Shown here piece after piece: positions 1 through 7,354 of a stretch of DNA of 13,528 nucleotides. The first letter of the stretch is position 1. Each line of letters begins with the position of its first letter. The DNA comes from Candidatus Micrarchaeia archaeon (lineage in GTDB: Archaea; Micrarchaeota; Micrarchaeia; Anstonellales; Bilamarchaeaceae), in contig JBAZLI010000021.1 of assembly GCA_041650355.1 (NCBI GenBank), forward strand, positions 1 through 13,528. The letters run 5' to 3'. Position numbers and translations under genes: made by a program. The notes below the pieces were generated by a model. It was not told the origin of the DNA, made no database searches, and was given only the letters and a program-made list of their open reading frames with translations.

Positions 1-296
1 TCATAAAAAATGCCCAGCTCGCGCTCGTTAGGGGGTGTCTTGGCGGCTTCTTTCTGCAACCAGCCACTGAACAGTGCATGCAAAACTTCGAGGCTTAAGG
101 GCCTTAGATTCAATCCGTTCGTTCTGTTAACCCCACCTATAATAAGTACATCGTCCACGAGCGGCTTAAATTCACTGAATGGATTTGTCAGGACAGTCGG
201 CACCCTGATTCTGCCGAGATGCACATCTTTTTGCGTATCCCCCAGATGTATTCTGTGTGTGGAAGTAGATACTGGTAGCCTATACCTCACATACAT
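1..296 (-). CDS. Hypothetical protein, N-terminal 98 residues (runs off the window edge)
   Basis: An open frame on the minus strand starts at the ATG at 296-294 and stays open to the left edge, so the C-terminus is missing. The visible part is mostly hydrophilic, with no signal peptide or membrane segment. It contains the stretch VLIIGGVNRTNGL near residues 51-63. I do not recognise a family. The ATG is preferred because a TATA-like box (about 320-327) lies 27 bp upstream, which fits a leaderless transcript. An in-frame TTG at 314-312 is the alternative. The gene lies 42 bp downstream of the DP2 stop on the same strand. Its G+C and codon choice (many AGG, AGA, CTA and ATA) are more AT-leaning than in the polymerase genes. 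It could be a recent acquisition or a chance frame. Confidence 0.45.
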   Translation of the reverse strand, partial: MYVRYRLPVSTSTHRIHLGDTQKDVHLGRIRVPTVLTNPFSEFKPLVDDVLIIGGVNRTNGLNLRPLSLEVLHALFSGWLQKEAAKTPPNERELGIFY

Positions 297-319
297 GTTA
301 TCAATAATGGTCAATAAAG

Positions 320-327
320 ATTATATG
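320..327 (-). promoter_or_regulatory. TATA-like box for the left-edge gene
   Basis: The minus strand reads CATATAATC here, centred near 323, about 27 bp upstream of the ATG at 296. This is the archaeal TATA-to-start distance, so transcription would begin at or next to the start codon. It suggests the left-edge gene has its own promoter rather than relying only on read-through from the polymerase operon. Confidence 0.4.
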
Positions 328-338
328 CATATCGCCGG

Positions 339-3300
339 CTACATAAAATCAGATATGCCCATCTGCTTTATCTTCTCATCCTCGAATATGCTGTGTATCT
401 CCTTGTCTATGAGGTCCAGCCTCTGCTTCATGTAAGCTGGAAGCCCGTACTCGTCGCACAGCCTTTTCGATATTTCCAGGTATTTCTCAATCCCGCCCTT
501 GTGTATGGTGAGCACGAGCTTGCCGCCGCACCTGGTGCACTTCCCAACTAGCGGCACCCTCCTGAATATCTCGTTGCAGTCCGAGCACCTGAATGTCTGC
601 CTCGAGAACGAGTGCAGGTTCCCGTACAGGTCGGGTATGAAATGGCTGAGTATGAGCCGTTCGCATATGTCCTTCACATCCACGGCGCGTATGCGCTTCT
701 CGAGCGCGAACTCCAGCTCTATCTTGTCCGGGATGGATTTGAGCGAGACGTACGCGGTGCGCAGCGGCCCCTCGTCAACCGCAGAGGTGTCGTGGGTCAG
801 CCCGAGCTGGCTGTACTGCTCCGGGGTCCCGAGCACGTCCTTCACAGTCTTGATTTTCACCTCGCCCGGGGCCGCGAACCGCTCTGCTGCCCTGTAGAAT
901 TCCAGCGGGTAGGAAAAAACCATCTCTATGTTGTGCGCCTCGTCGTCCACCTCCCTGGGATCTATTATGGTGGATATGGTAATCGGCGCGTCCATGGTCC
1001 CTCCCCTGGATTCGGACAGGAAGCGCCTGGAGAAGTTGAGCAGGGCGTCCAGCAGCAGCATCACAGCGTCCTCGTCCCCATCCGCGTTCCTTCTCTTCGC
1101 CGCATGGAAATAAGGGTGCCCGAACCCCACGTTCGCTTTCGTGAACCCGATGAGCCGCACCAGCACCCCGCTGCTCGTGTGCGGCGAGAGCCCTATGAAG
1201 AGCTGCCCCACCAGGTCCTCTTTCTTCTCGATGTTGTAGAACGGCTTCATGTTGTACACGCCCACGAGCATGTCGTCCATGAACTTCGTCACTCGCATGA
1301 AATATTCAGCCCCGTATTCGGATATTATGATGTCCTGGGGCCTGAGCGGCACTATCTGCTCCTCGCTCTCGAGTTCGTTGCCCAGCCAATCCTTCGCGTA
1401 CCCCAGTTCCCTGAGCTTCTGCACGCTCACCATCAGCTCCCTGGGCCTGAAGTGCGTTATGGGTATGTCCGTGGCGTCGAACCTGCACGTCCCGTCCTTG
1501 AATACATACACTTCGTGCTTGGCCCTGAAAAAGCCTTTTTCAAGCCGCTCCGGGATTTTGGCCGAGCTCGAGAGGCCCTTCACGCCCCTTATGTCCTCCG
1601 GGAGCATGCCGAACTGCTTCTTGAGCATCTCCACGAGGCTCGCGACAGCTATGGGCCGGTTGTCGTACGGGAGCGCGGGCCCGCAGTGCTCGCTTTTCAC
1701 GGTGTGCGCCCCGCACGCCTTGCACGTGTTCTGCGCGATTGTCCTCGTGCCGCACAGCTCGCACCTCCTGTAAGTGCTTATGTTCTTGCAGTTCGGGCAG
1801 ATGAACCGCGCCGCATCAGCATACACGCTCTTCTCCTCCTTCGCCCTGAGCACCCTGTACATTTTCGTGAAGCTCCTGTTCTTCGGCGAGCCGGTCGGGA
1901 ACAGGGAATGCACCTTGCCTTCCATCTCCCTTTCCTTCGCCTTCTCAGGCCTGCCCATCCTCGCTCCTATGTAAACAGGGGCCTTGGCCTTTATCTCCAA
2001 TCCGGAAAGCTCGGATGCAAGCGCGAGCGCCTTTTTATCCTCAGCGTAAACACTGTCGAACCTTTCCGTGCTCAGCCCCCCTGAAGCAGAAACTGCGAGC
2101 CCGAGGCAGGATATTACGGTGAACGCCTGGTCGGCATCAAGGCGCACTTTCCCGTCCGCGACCCTGTGCTCCACCCCGAGCTCCTCGAGCACGGTCTTCT
2201 CGGCCCCCATGGGAACCGAGAGCTCCCTGAGCTCCCCGGCGTCGAACCTCGCTTCAGCCTTTGCTAGCCAGTACGCGAGCGCCTTCATCTTGTTCGCGTC
2301 TATGTCGTGCCAGAAGTACGTATACTCGGGGTGCAGCGGAACCCCGTAATTTTTCGAGAATTCGAACGCCTCCTTCGCGCCCTGGAAAGCCTTGGGCTGC
2401 ACGTTCTTGGCCTTGCATTCCTCGGCCCACCATTCCTCGCACCATCCGGACGGCATGAGCGGATGGCCGGACTTGAGGAAATCCCCGTAATTCACGAGCA
2501 TGTCGCCCATGAACAGAATCATTTCAACATCGCGCCTGAGCCCCTTTGCCTGCAGGGTGCTCCTCACCTTGAGCACGCTCCCGTCCTTCAGGCGCACGAG
2601 CGGCGGCTCGATGGAATCGCATCCGGACATTATCGCGCCCTTGCCCGGCCTCTCGATTTTGTTGTGCGTCCCCACTGCTGTGAAATCATCAAGGAGCACC
2701 ATGGTCGCAGGGTGGATGTTCTTGGCCATGAGCCCGTTGGTCCTGCTTTTCCCGTACCTCAGCCTGAACCCCCCTTTTGTCGAAGGGTACGCGAAAACCG
2801 GCCTTCCCGCGACCAATCCCTCCAGGTACGTCCAGTCCGGCTTTATCTCCACCGCGGATTCCTTCCTCTTCACCTTTATGAGCTTCTCGAGCCAGTCCCA
2901 TCCCAGCCCGAATTTTTTCGAATACCTGTAAACCTTCATCGCCTTCTGCGCTATTCCTTCGCACATCACCAGCGGGACTCCGCCGCGCACCCTGTTGGTC
3001 TCCACCCTGGGCAGGTCCCGGTAAACCGAAACCTCGGCATCCTCGGTCGGGTCCCCGTCTATGCACACCGGGCAGTTCTTGGCGATCCATTTCACGTCCT
3101 CGTCCGGGGGCTTGTACTGAAGGTGCGAGGCCCTTGCCTCGTAGATGTTCATCTCCTCGGCGTAGCGCTCAATCTCAGCGTCCGTGGCGCGGTAATCCCC
3201 TATCTTCGCGACCTTCCTGGCGTAATCCGCGAGCGCGACCGCGAGCGCGGCCACGGTGCCCCCTGCGCTCCTTATCGGGCCGGTGAAATACACTGCGACG

Positions 3301-3710
3301 TAGCTGGTGCCGTCAGGATTGCTCCTCACTTTCACTTTCGATATGCCCTCTGTAGGAGCCACGAGCATGCCTTCGGTGAGCACGCCTATGCTCGTGCGGA
3401 CCGCCTGCTCGATGAGCTGCTCGGTCTGGCCGTGGATTATTTCGCCGCCAGCGATGCCCGCAGCCAGCTTGAACGCTATGTCCTCCCTCGCGACCCCAGC
3501 CTCCTCCATGTCCCTTATCACTTTCGCAATTCCCGGAGGCCCGACGAGCGCCTCCACCCTGGAAGCCACGTCCTTCGCTATCTTTATCTCCACCTCGTCG
3601 GCAGGGTCGTATCCCTGCTTCCTCGCTTCGCTCGCTATCCCGTAGGTGCGCTCGAGCTCCTGCTTGAGCGAATCAAGGTACTGCAAATATTCTTCGCTTG
3701 CAACCAGCAT
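339..3710 (-). CDS. polC: Family D DNA polymerase, large (catalytic) subunit DP2
   Basis: This is the catalytic subunit of archaeal replicative polymerase D, 1,123 residues from the ATG at 3710. Other archaeal DP2 proteins are about 1,100-1,270 residues without inteins. The catalytic motif NADGDED is at residues 875-881; its Asn and first two Asp match the metal-binding N/D/D of Pyrococcus DP2. This is a common intein site in the family, but it is uninterrupted here. A double zinc-finger region (CPNC, CELC, CKAC) begins near residue 638. A C-terminal zinc module has CSDC at about 1042-1045 and CTRC at about 1059-1062. The last eight residues, QMGISDFM, fit a PCNA-interacting (PIP) box. The ATG at 3710 has a GTGAT Shine-Dalgarno match five bases upstream that overlaps the other candidate, TTG at 3716. 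An in-frame TGA at 3719-3717 excludes anything earlier. DP2 is the last recognised gene of the UPF0147-DP1-DP2 operon. Confidence 0.97.
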   Translation of the reverse strand: MLVASEEYLQYLDSLKQELERTYGIASEARKQGYDPADEVEIKIAKDVASRVEALVGPPGIAKVIRDMEEAGVAREDIAFKLAAGIAGGEIIHGQTEQLIEQAVRTSIGVLTEGMLVAPTEGISKVKVRSNPDGTSYVAVYFTGPIRSAGGTVAALAVALADYARKVAKIGDYRATDAEIERYAEEMNIYEARASHLQYKPPDEDVKWIAKNCPVCIDGDPTEDAEVSVYRDLPRVETNRVRGGVPLVMCEGIAQKAMKVYRYSKKFGLGWDWLEKLIKVKRKESAVEIKPDWTYLEGLVAGRPVFAYPSTKGGFRLRYGKSRTNGLMAKNIHPATMVLLDDFTAVGTHNKIERPGKGAIMSGCDSIEPPLVRLKDGSVLKVRSTLQAKGLRRDVEMILFMGDMLVNYGDFLKSGHPLMPSGWCEEWWAEECKAKNVQPKAFQGAKEAFEFSKNYGVPLHPEYTYFWHDIDANKMKALAYWLAKAEARFDAGELRELSVPMGAEKTVLEELGVEHRVADGKVRLDADQAFTVISCLGLAVSASGGLSTERFDSVYAEDKKALALASELSGLEIKAKAPVYIGARMGRPEKAKEREMEGKVHSLFPTGSPKNRSFTKMYRVLRAKEEKSVYADAARFICPNCKNISTYRRCELCGTRTIAQNTCKACGAHTVKSEHCGPALPYDNRPIAVASLVEMLKKQFGMLPEDIRGVKGLSSSAKIPERLEKGFFRAKHEVYVFKDGTCRFDATDIPITHFRPRELMVSVQKLRELGYAKDWLGNELESEEQIVPLRPQDIIISEYGAEYFMRVTKFMDDMLVGVYNMKPFYNIEKKEDLVGQLFIGLSPHTSSGVLVRLIGFTKANVGFGHPYFHAAKRRNADGDEDAVMLLLDALLNFSRRFLSESRGGTMDAPITISTIIDPREVDDEAHNIEMVFSYPLEFYRAAERFAAPGEVKIKTVKDVLGTPEQYSQLGLTHDTSAVDEGPLRTAYVSLKSIPDKIELEFALEKRIRAVDVKDICERLILSHFIPDLYGNLHSFSRQTFRCSDCNEIFRRVPLVGKCTRCGGKLVLTIHKGGIEKYLEISKRLCDEYGLPAYMKQRLDLIDKEIHSIFEDEKIKQMGISDFM

Positions 3711-3776
3711 CTTCAATCACGCATATCAATATCCTGTGTTTCCGGTTTCGCCGTTCGGCGCTTCGGATCCGTTCAT

Positions 3777-5258
3777 TCACATCTCACCTGTGAAATCAAG
3801 CGTTTTGTAATTCCCGCCTTTCATGTCCAGCACCCCCACCAGCCCAGGCGTGGGTATATGGCCCTGCTGGACCTGGAAATCCGTTCTGTCCTGGAACGTC
3901 CCGGAGTTTATCACGTGCGTTCCGCGGTAATATGCATACCCGTTCTTGTGCACGTGGCCGCAATGAAGCACGTCCGGCTCCATCTCCAGCACCATGTAGT
4001 CCACGCGCTCAGGAACCACCTGGTTTGTCCCGTATATTGGCGAAAGGTGCCTCCTCTTAAGGTACTCGAGCGAGACCTTCTCCGGGCTGTTGTATGAAAG
4101 CCCGGATATACCTGAAATCATCGAGTCCATCGAGGTCCCGTGGTAAATGACATGCCGTATCCCCTCTATGGACAGCGCGGTAGGGCTCCCGACCTTTATC
4201 ACGTCGCTCTTTATCATCGTGTCGTCTATCGCCGGCATGGGCTCGGCCCTCCTGACCGCGTCGTGGTTGCCCGGCCCCACTATCACTTCTATATAATCAG
4301 GCACCATCTCCATGTAATTGTCGAAAACCTCGTACTGCTTGTAAACGTCCTTTATCGTGAGGTCCTTCTCCTGCTTCGGATAAATTCCCACGCCGTCAGC
4401 TATGTCCCCCGCGATGACCACGTACTTCACTTTGCCCGCTATTTCCCGCTCGCTTCCCTTCAGGTTGAGCCAGTCGATGAACCTCTGGAACTGCTTTTCC
4501 AGGAAATGCCTCGAGCCGAAATGGATGTCTGAAATGTACGCGCACGCCACGTCCCTTTCGCTCAGCTTCTTTTCCCTCATGACCGGCAAGTCCGGCCAGT
4601 CTATGTCTTCGGCGATGAGGAAATGCTCCAGCACCTTGCCCGTTATGGCAATCACTTCGTCCCGTATCACCCGCTTCGCCTTTGCGTACGTCTTCTCGGT
4701 GTTCCTGGGCACCACGACCTTGAACCTCCCCTCTAAATCCTCCACTTCCAGGAGCACGCTCCCCTTCTTTGTGTCCCGCTTGTCGTAAACCATCACGACT
4801 ATGCGCACATTCTCGTTCACTTCCTTCTTTATGTCCGAAAGGCCCACCGTGGGGTACTTGGACGCGGAAGAGAGGAGCCTGCTCATGCGCTGGTAGCGGT
4901 TGCGGAAATAGGCAGTGAAATCCTCCACGCTCCCGGTGGTCCTGGATTTACCCGTGACATCTAATTGGTGCATTATCTTTATGTCAGAATCGTACTCGGA
5001 GGCAAGCGCGCGCTCCGAGGAGCGGACCACCTCCACTTTATTTTCCCCGAGTCTTGCAATCGCGGCTTCAGCATCTTCTTTTGCTATGAAAAGTTTCTGG
5101 AGCGAAAGCAGTTCCTTCAGCAGCTCTTCGCTCCCGTTTTTGAGAATAAGCTCGGCCTCGAGGGTCAGCCTTATCCCGCTTCCCCTCAGCCTCTCGGAAA
5201 TCGCGCTGCCCTGATTCGAATTTCCGGAACCCAGCGCGCCTCCATCCGCCACGCCCAC
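3777..5258 (-). CDS. polB: Family D DNA polymerase, small (proofreading) subunit DP1
   Basis: This is the 3'-5' exonuclease and structural subunit of polymerase D, 493 residues. An N-terminal helical part (about 25-75) is followed by a linker, an OB-fold region (about 140-220) and a calcineurin-like Mre11-type phosphodiesterase domain. All metal-ligand motifs are present: SDIHFGS (D244, H246), GDIADG (D285), GNHD (N331, H332), YHG (H373) and GHVHKNG (H435, H437). The subunit should therefore be a competent nuclease, unlike the inactivated eukaryotic B subunits. The GTG start at 5258 lies 3 bp after the UPF0147 stop. GTG at 5252 is also possible. The first 20 or so residues are rich in Gly, Ser and Asn and look unconserved. 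DP2 begins 66 bp downstream, so the two subunits are probably translated from one mRNA. Confidence 0.96.
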   Translation of the reverse strand: MGVADGGALGSGNSNQGSAISERLRGSGIRLTLEAELILKNGSEELLKELLSLQKLFIAKEDAEAAIARLGENKVEVVRSSERALASEYDSDIKIMHQLDVTGKSRTTGSVEDFTAYFRNRYQRMSRLLSSASKYPTVGLSDIKKEVNENVRIVVMVYDKRDTKKGSVLLEVEDLEGRFKVVVPRNTEKTYAKAKRVIRDEVIAITGKVLEHFLIAEDIDWPDLPVMREKKLSERDVACAYISDIHFGSRHFLEKQFQRFIDWLNLKGSEREIAGKVKYVVIAGDIADGVGIYPKQEKDLTIKDVYKQYEVFDNYMEMVPDYIEVIVGPGNHDAVRRAEPMPAIDDTMIKSDVIKVGSPTALSIEGIRHVIYHGTSMDSMISGISGLSYNSPEKVSLEYLKRRHLSPIYGTNQVVPERVDYMVLEMEPDVLHCGHVHKNGYAYYRGTHVINSGTFQDRTDFQVQQGHIPTPGLVGVLDMKGGNYKTLDFTGEM

Positions 5259-5261
5259 CGC

Positions 5262-5510
5262 CTAGTGCTTTATCGATTCAAGCGCGCTCATGATGCTCCA
5301 CACCTGCGTCCTGGCGTAGGACGGCATGTTCACGTCCTCGCTCACGGGCTCTATCATGTATATGGCCGCGCTCACCTTGATGGTGGTTTCCTCGCTCGAC
5401 ATGAGCCTGGTCTTCGCGTTCGCAAGAACAGCGCGTATGTTCTTTGGTATTGAGCTGTCCTCCAAAACCGTGTTTATCAATTCTACTACTGCTTGAACCT
5501 TCGGCTCCAT
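5262..5510 (-). CDS. UPF0147 family protein
   Basis: A small 82-residue protein predicted to be all-helical. The sequence matches the archaeal UPF0147 family: an N-terminal helix, a conserved SIPKNIRAVLANAK segment (about 20-33), a central acidic stretch, and a C-terminal segment with NMPSYART followed by an aliphatic helix. The family has no established function. The ATG at 5510 is preceded by a good Shine-Dalgarno sequence, AGGTGGT, four bases upstream. It is the first gene of the operon, 3 bp ahead of DP1. That suggests, but does not show, a role linked to polymerase D or replication. Confidence 0.9.
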   Translation of the reverse strand: MEPKVQAVVELINTVLEDSSIPKNIRAVLANAKTRLMSSEETTIKVSAAIYMIEPVSEDVNMPSYARTQVWSIMSALESIKH

Positions 5511-5555
5511 GAAACCACCTTCGAGAAGTCAGATTGGAATATTACCTATAGCAGA

Positions 5556-5568
5556 TAAAATATAAAAA
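5556..5568. promoter_or_regulatory. AT-rich box shared by the polymerase operon and the divergent membrane-protein gene
   Basis: The sequence TAAAATATAAAAA, centred at about 5562, can serve as a TATA box on either strand. A 26-bp offset puts the minus-strand start of transcription near 5536, giving a 26-nt leader with Shine-Dalgarno AGGTGGT before UPF0147. It puts the plus-strand start near 5588, just before GGTG at 5591-5594 and the ATG at 5600. This is the only strong AT-rich box in the 89-bp gap. Confidence 0.5.
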
Positions 5569-5599
5569 TGGATGTTTGGAAATAGGTCTAGGTGCTTTT

Positions 5600-6031
5600 A
5601 TGAACCCCGTCACGCAGCCCTATGCGAAGAAAAGTTTTTCCCCCCTGCTTCTTTTGCCCACGTACGTGGTACTCCCATCCATCTCATTCTACCTGTGCTA
5701 TCTCTCCAGCTCTAGATTGAGTTGCCACAATTCGCTGAGCATTGACGCTTTCCTCAACTCCAGCTATTTTATTCTCTTCTCAGTTATTTCACTTCTTGAA
5801 GCCGCTCTGGTGATTTCTATTTACAGAAAAAGCAAGAGCAATATAAAAATGCAAAACTCCCCCAGAGCGGCGGACGCATTAATACTTCCGTTTGCAATGT
5901 GCGATATCCCGCTCATATTGGGCTTCATTCTTTCATACCTGGAACTTAACCCCTGGCTCATCATTCCATTCCAGATTTTCGGCCTAGTATTGTTCTTCTA
6001 TCTCTACCTGGAGGAAAACAAGGACAAATAA
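5600..6031 (+). CDS. Hypothetical membrane protein with four predicted transmembrane segments
   Basis: A 143-residue protein with hydrophobic segments near residues 15-36, 52-75, 92-113 and 118-137. A basic loop (RKSKSNIK) lies at about 76-83, and the tail EENKDK is charged. I do not recognise a family and see no catalytic motif; Cys and Asp residues near 101-102 (MCDIP) sit inside the third segment. The ATG at 5600 is chosen because GGTG at 5591-5594 lies five bases upstream. A TTG at 5576 would add eight residues. Base composition is clearly more AT-rich than in neighbouring genes, which may reflect the membrane protein's amino-acid makeup or a foreign origin. The stop lies 1 bp from the 3' end of the convergent tRNA-Arg gene. 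Confidence 0.65.
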   Translation: MNPVTQPYAKKSFSPLLLLPTYVVLPSISFYLCYLSSSRLSCHNSLSIDAFLNSSYFILFSVISLLEAALVISIYRKSKSNIKMQNSPRAADALILPFAMCDIPLILGFILSYLELNPWLIIPFQIFGLVLFFYLYLEENKDK

Positions 6032-6046
6032 ACGGGCCCGATGGGA

Positions 6047-6085
6047 TTGTCAGCTTGCTGACAAATTTTCGCGTCAGCGAAAGCT
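6047..6085 (-). other. T-loop intron (59/60) of tRNA-Arg
   Basis: This 39-nt insert separates TTCAAA from TCCCAT. A bulge-helix-bulge fold is visible. The T stem forms the outer helix, and TTCA can pair with TGAC (three of four pairs) as the central helix. The bulges are AA^A and AA^T, and GCTT pairs with AAGC inside. Cutting each bulge after its second base leaves the standard loop TTCAAAT. The insert also contains TTTCGC/GCGAAA and TTGTCAGC/GCTGACAA inverted repeats, which would be alternative folds. Confidence 0.8.
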
Positions 6086-6107
6086 TTTGAACCCATGGCC
6101 TACAGCT

Positions 6108-6197
6108 TTCCTCCATCACCCGATAAAAATAACCTTTTTCTTTTGGGGTGAAGCCCTCAGCCCTTTTCTTTTTTGGAAAAAGAAAAGGGATATGGGA
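6108..6197 (-). other. Anticodon-loop intron (37/38) of tRNA-Arg
   Basis: This 90-nt insert follows A37, and the exon resumes with A38. A possible central helix pairs CTTC (positions 32-35) with GAGG (6113-6110), with one T-G wobble. Further pairing CCAT/ATGG and CCC/GGG would extend the stem, though it competes for G6113, so the splice fold is imperfect. Most of the intron is the antisense strand of the repeat element at 6139-6196. That explains its length; typical archaeal tRNA introns are shorter. Confidence 0.7.
6139..6196 (+). repeat. Palindrome-bearing short repeat, copy 1 (inside the tRNA-Arg intron)
   Basis: The element reads T-rich, then GGGGTGAAGCCCTCAGCCC, then a 13-bp perfect hairpin (CCCTTTTCTTTTT/AAAAAGAAAAGGG, loop TGG, 6161-6189), then ATATG. 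A similar arrangement at 8291-8352 shares the order and most core bases. It lies antisense inside tRNA-Arg intron 1, and its ATATG end is a few bases from the 5' splice site. Confidence 0.6.
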
Positions 6198-6255
6198 TAG
6201 AAGGCTGCCGCGCTATCCAAGCTGCGCTACGGGCCCGCTTCGGTATTATTCTATG

Positions 6256-6280
6256 GTAAATAAAAGTTAAAAACAGGCCT
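6256..6280 (-). terminator. T-rich stretch after the DUF4234 gene, probably also the tRNA-Arg promoter
   Basis: On the minus strand this stretch reads TGTTTTTAACTTTTATTTACC, 10-34 bases downstream of the DUF4234 stop. Archaeal termination needs little more than a run of T. The same bases supply the TATA-like box for tRNA-Arg, so the two roles may overlap. Confidence 0.35.
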
Positions 6281-6289
6281 ATTTGCGGC

Positions 6290-6808
6290 CTATCCCAGCT
6301 CCTGGCCGCATTTGATGCAGTAATTGGAACCCGCGGGGTTGGTGTTCTTGCATCTCGTGCACAGCACCACCACCTTTTCCGAAGGCTCGGCATTCTTTCC
6401 CGCGCCTGCCTGTGTAGGAGCCTGCGTGATTTTGTTTTTCCCTGCCGCATCCCATATGTCATTGAGCGTGGCCTGCACCTTGTATGTGGTGTACAAAGTC
6501 CCCAAAGGTATGAACAGCAGGATAACGTTCAATACCGGGCTCAAGCCGCCCAGCCCGGCCTTCTTCGCTTCGTCGTTGACGTCCCTGAGCCACAGATAAT
6601 ATACATATATGGTCGGCAGCCCGAGCAGCGCGAACCCGAACACCAAGGCCGCCAATCTGCCTCCGGGCGAGCAGTTCACTTTCAGGCAATCCTTCATCTC
6701 CGCGTTGGTCTTGTAATACCAGTAAATCCAGTAGAGCCCGCAGGTCACTATAGTAACGAGCAGTATGAACAGGAAGCTTCTTTTCCCAGGAACCATTTCT
6801 TCATCCAT
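6290..6808 (-). CDS. DUF4234-type membrane protein with C-terminal zinc ribbon
   Basis: A 172-residue protein. The N-terminus (RSFLFILLVTIVTCGLYWIY, residues 10-29) resembles the opening of DUF4234 proteins. Further hydrophobic segments lie at about 52-73 and 91-110, giving three predicted membrane helices. A linker rich in Gln, Ala, Gly and Thr leads to a zinc ribbon with CxxC pairs at C150/C153 and C164/C167, presumably cytoplasmic. Function is unknown for the family. The ATG at 6808 is preferred: GGTGGG lies a few bases upstream, and the box at 6840-6850 predicts transcription from about 6819, downstream of the longer ATG at 6826. It is divergent from the flavodoxin gene. Confidence 0.75.
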   Translation of the reverse strand: MDEEMVPGKRSFLFILLVTIVTCGLYWIYWYYKTNAEMKDCLKVNCSPGGRLAALVFGFALLGLPTIYVYYLWLRDVNDEAKKAGLGGLSPVLNVILLFIPLGTLYTTYKVQATLNDIWDAAGKNKITQAPTQAGAGKNAEPSEKVVVLCTRCKNTNPAGSNYCIKCGQELG

Positions 6809-6839
6809 ATTTCCCACCGCACCCATGTCGCACCCTATC

Positions 6840-6850
6840 TTTAATAATTT
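6840..6850. promoter_or_regulatory. AT-rich box shared by the DUF4234 and flavodoxin genes
   Basis: TTTAATAATTT, centred at about 6845, is the only AT-rich box between the divergent genes. A 26-bp offset falls exactly on the flavodoxin ATG at 6871, which predicts a leaderless mRNA. In the other direction it falls near 6819, leaving an 11-nt leader with GGTGGG before the ATG at 6808. Confidence 0.5.
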
Positions 6851-6870
6851 TTTGCGAGAGTGTGTCCCTC

Positions 6871-7335
6871 ATGAAGTCAGCCATAGTTTACGAATCCCTG
6901 TCCAACGGGAACACCGAGAAGGTGGCCAGGGAAATGGCCGCGGCACTCGATGCAAAATTAATCCCGGTGAAGGAGGCGCGCGTGGACGAGCTGATTTACT
7001 ACGACATGCTCGGCTTCGGCACAGGAATATTCGGAGGTTCCCCTTACAGGAGCATAATCGGACTTGCGGGAAGGCTCCCTGATATGAAGGGACACAAGGC
7101 GTTTGTATTTTCCACCGGGGGCGAAGGCAATCCAAAACACCACCGCGCGCTCACGGAAAAAGTGCTGGGCAGAGGCTTTGAACTCGCAGGGGAATTCTGC
7201 TGCAAGGGGGAAGTTTCCAAGATGAAAATACTTTTCTGGACGATAAAATTCAAGGAACCAACAAATCTCGGGCAACCGAACGAAGACGATTTGGAAAATG
7301 CGCGGAAGTTCGCGAAAAGCCTGCTGAAAAAATGA
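6871..7335 (+). CDS. Flavodoxin family protein
   Basis: A 154-residue single-domain flavodoxin, expected to bind FMN and carry one or two electrons in the cytoplasm. The phosphate-binding loop SLSNGNT is at residues 9-15, directly after the first strand (SAIVYE). Two likely flavin-contact loops follow: GFGTGIFGG (48-56) and FSTGGEGNP (80-88). The ATG at 6871 is chosen over an upstream GTG at 6862 because it lies 26 bp from the AT-rich box and starts right at the first strand. The cupredoxin gene follows within 20 bp. The redox partner is not evident, although the next two genes also look redox-related. NAD(P)H-dependent reductase-like members of the same fold cannot be excluded. Confidence 0.87.
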   Translation: MKSAIVYESLSNGNTEKVAREMAAALDAKLIPVKEARVDELIYYDMLGFGTGIFGGSPYRSIIGLAGRLPDMKGHKAFVFSTGGEGNPKHHRALTEKVLGRGFELAGEFCCKGEVSKMKILFWTIKFKEPTNLGQPNEDDLENARKFAKSLLKK

Positions 7336-7354
7336 TAATTTTATGGGATGGGGT

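Larger units (their letters stand above)
6033..6236 (-). tRNA. tRNA-Arg (anticodon UCU) with two introns
   Basis: The exons give a full cloverleaf of 75 nt. The acceptor GGGCCCG (6236-6230) pairs with CGGGCCC (6040-6034), with discriminator G at 6033. The D stem is GCGC/GCGC with AGCTTGGATA as loop. The anticodon stem GCAGC/GCTGT frames the loop CTTCTA plus A, giving anticodon TCT. The variable loop is AGGCC, and the T stem is ATGGG/CCCAT. Intron 1 (6108-6197, 90 nt) lies at the canonical 37/38 site. Intron 2 (6047-6085, 39 nt) lies in the T loop at 59/60; removing it restores TTCAAAT. No 3' CCA is encoded. A TATA-like TTTTATTTA at 6265-6257 is centred about 25 bp upstream of the mature 5' end. 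The exon pairing makes the identity secure; splice points are inferred from structure. Confidence 0.88.

Noticed and set aside
10..435. Plus-strand open frame of 141 codons at the left edge
   Set aside because: It overlaps the coding end of DP2 and the better-supported minus-strand frame, and shows no recognisable domain or ribosome site.
1062..1100. Possible intein at the DP2 NADGDED site
   Set aside because: Pyrococcus DP2 genes can carry an intein here, but the coding sequence runs through the motif without interruption.
3726..3776. 16-residue frame between DP1 and DP2 starting right after the DP1 stop
   Set aside because: Too short and low in complexity to support as a gene; it may only help reinitiation toward DP2.
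612..4097. Long plus-strand open frames opposite the polymerase genes (612-2084 and 2307-4097)
   Set aside because: They lie wholly antisense to DP2 and DP1, which have full family motifs. Their translations are rich in Arg, His, Pro and Leu, as expected of mirror frames in G+C-rich genes.
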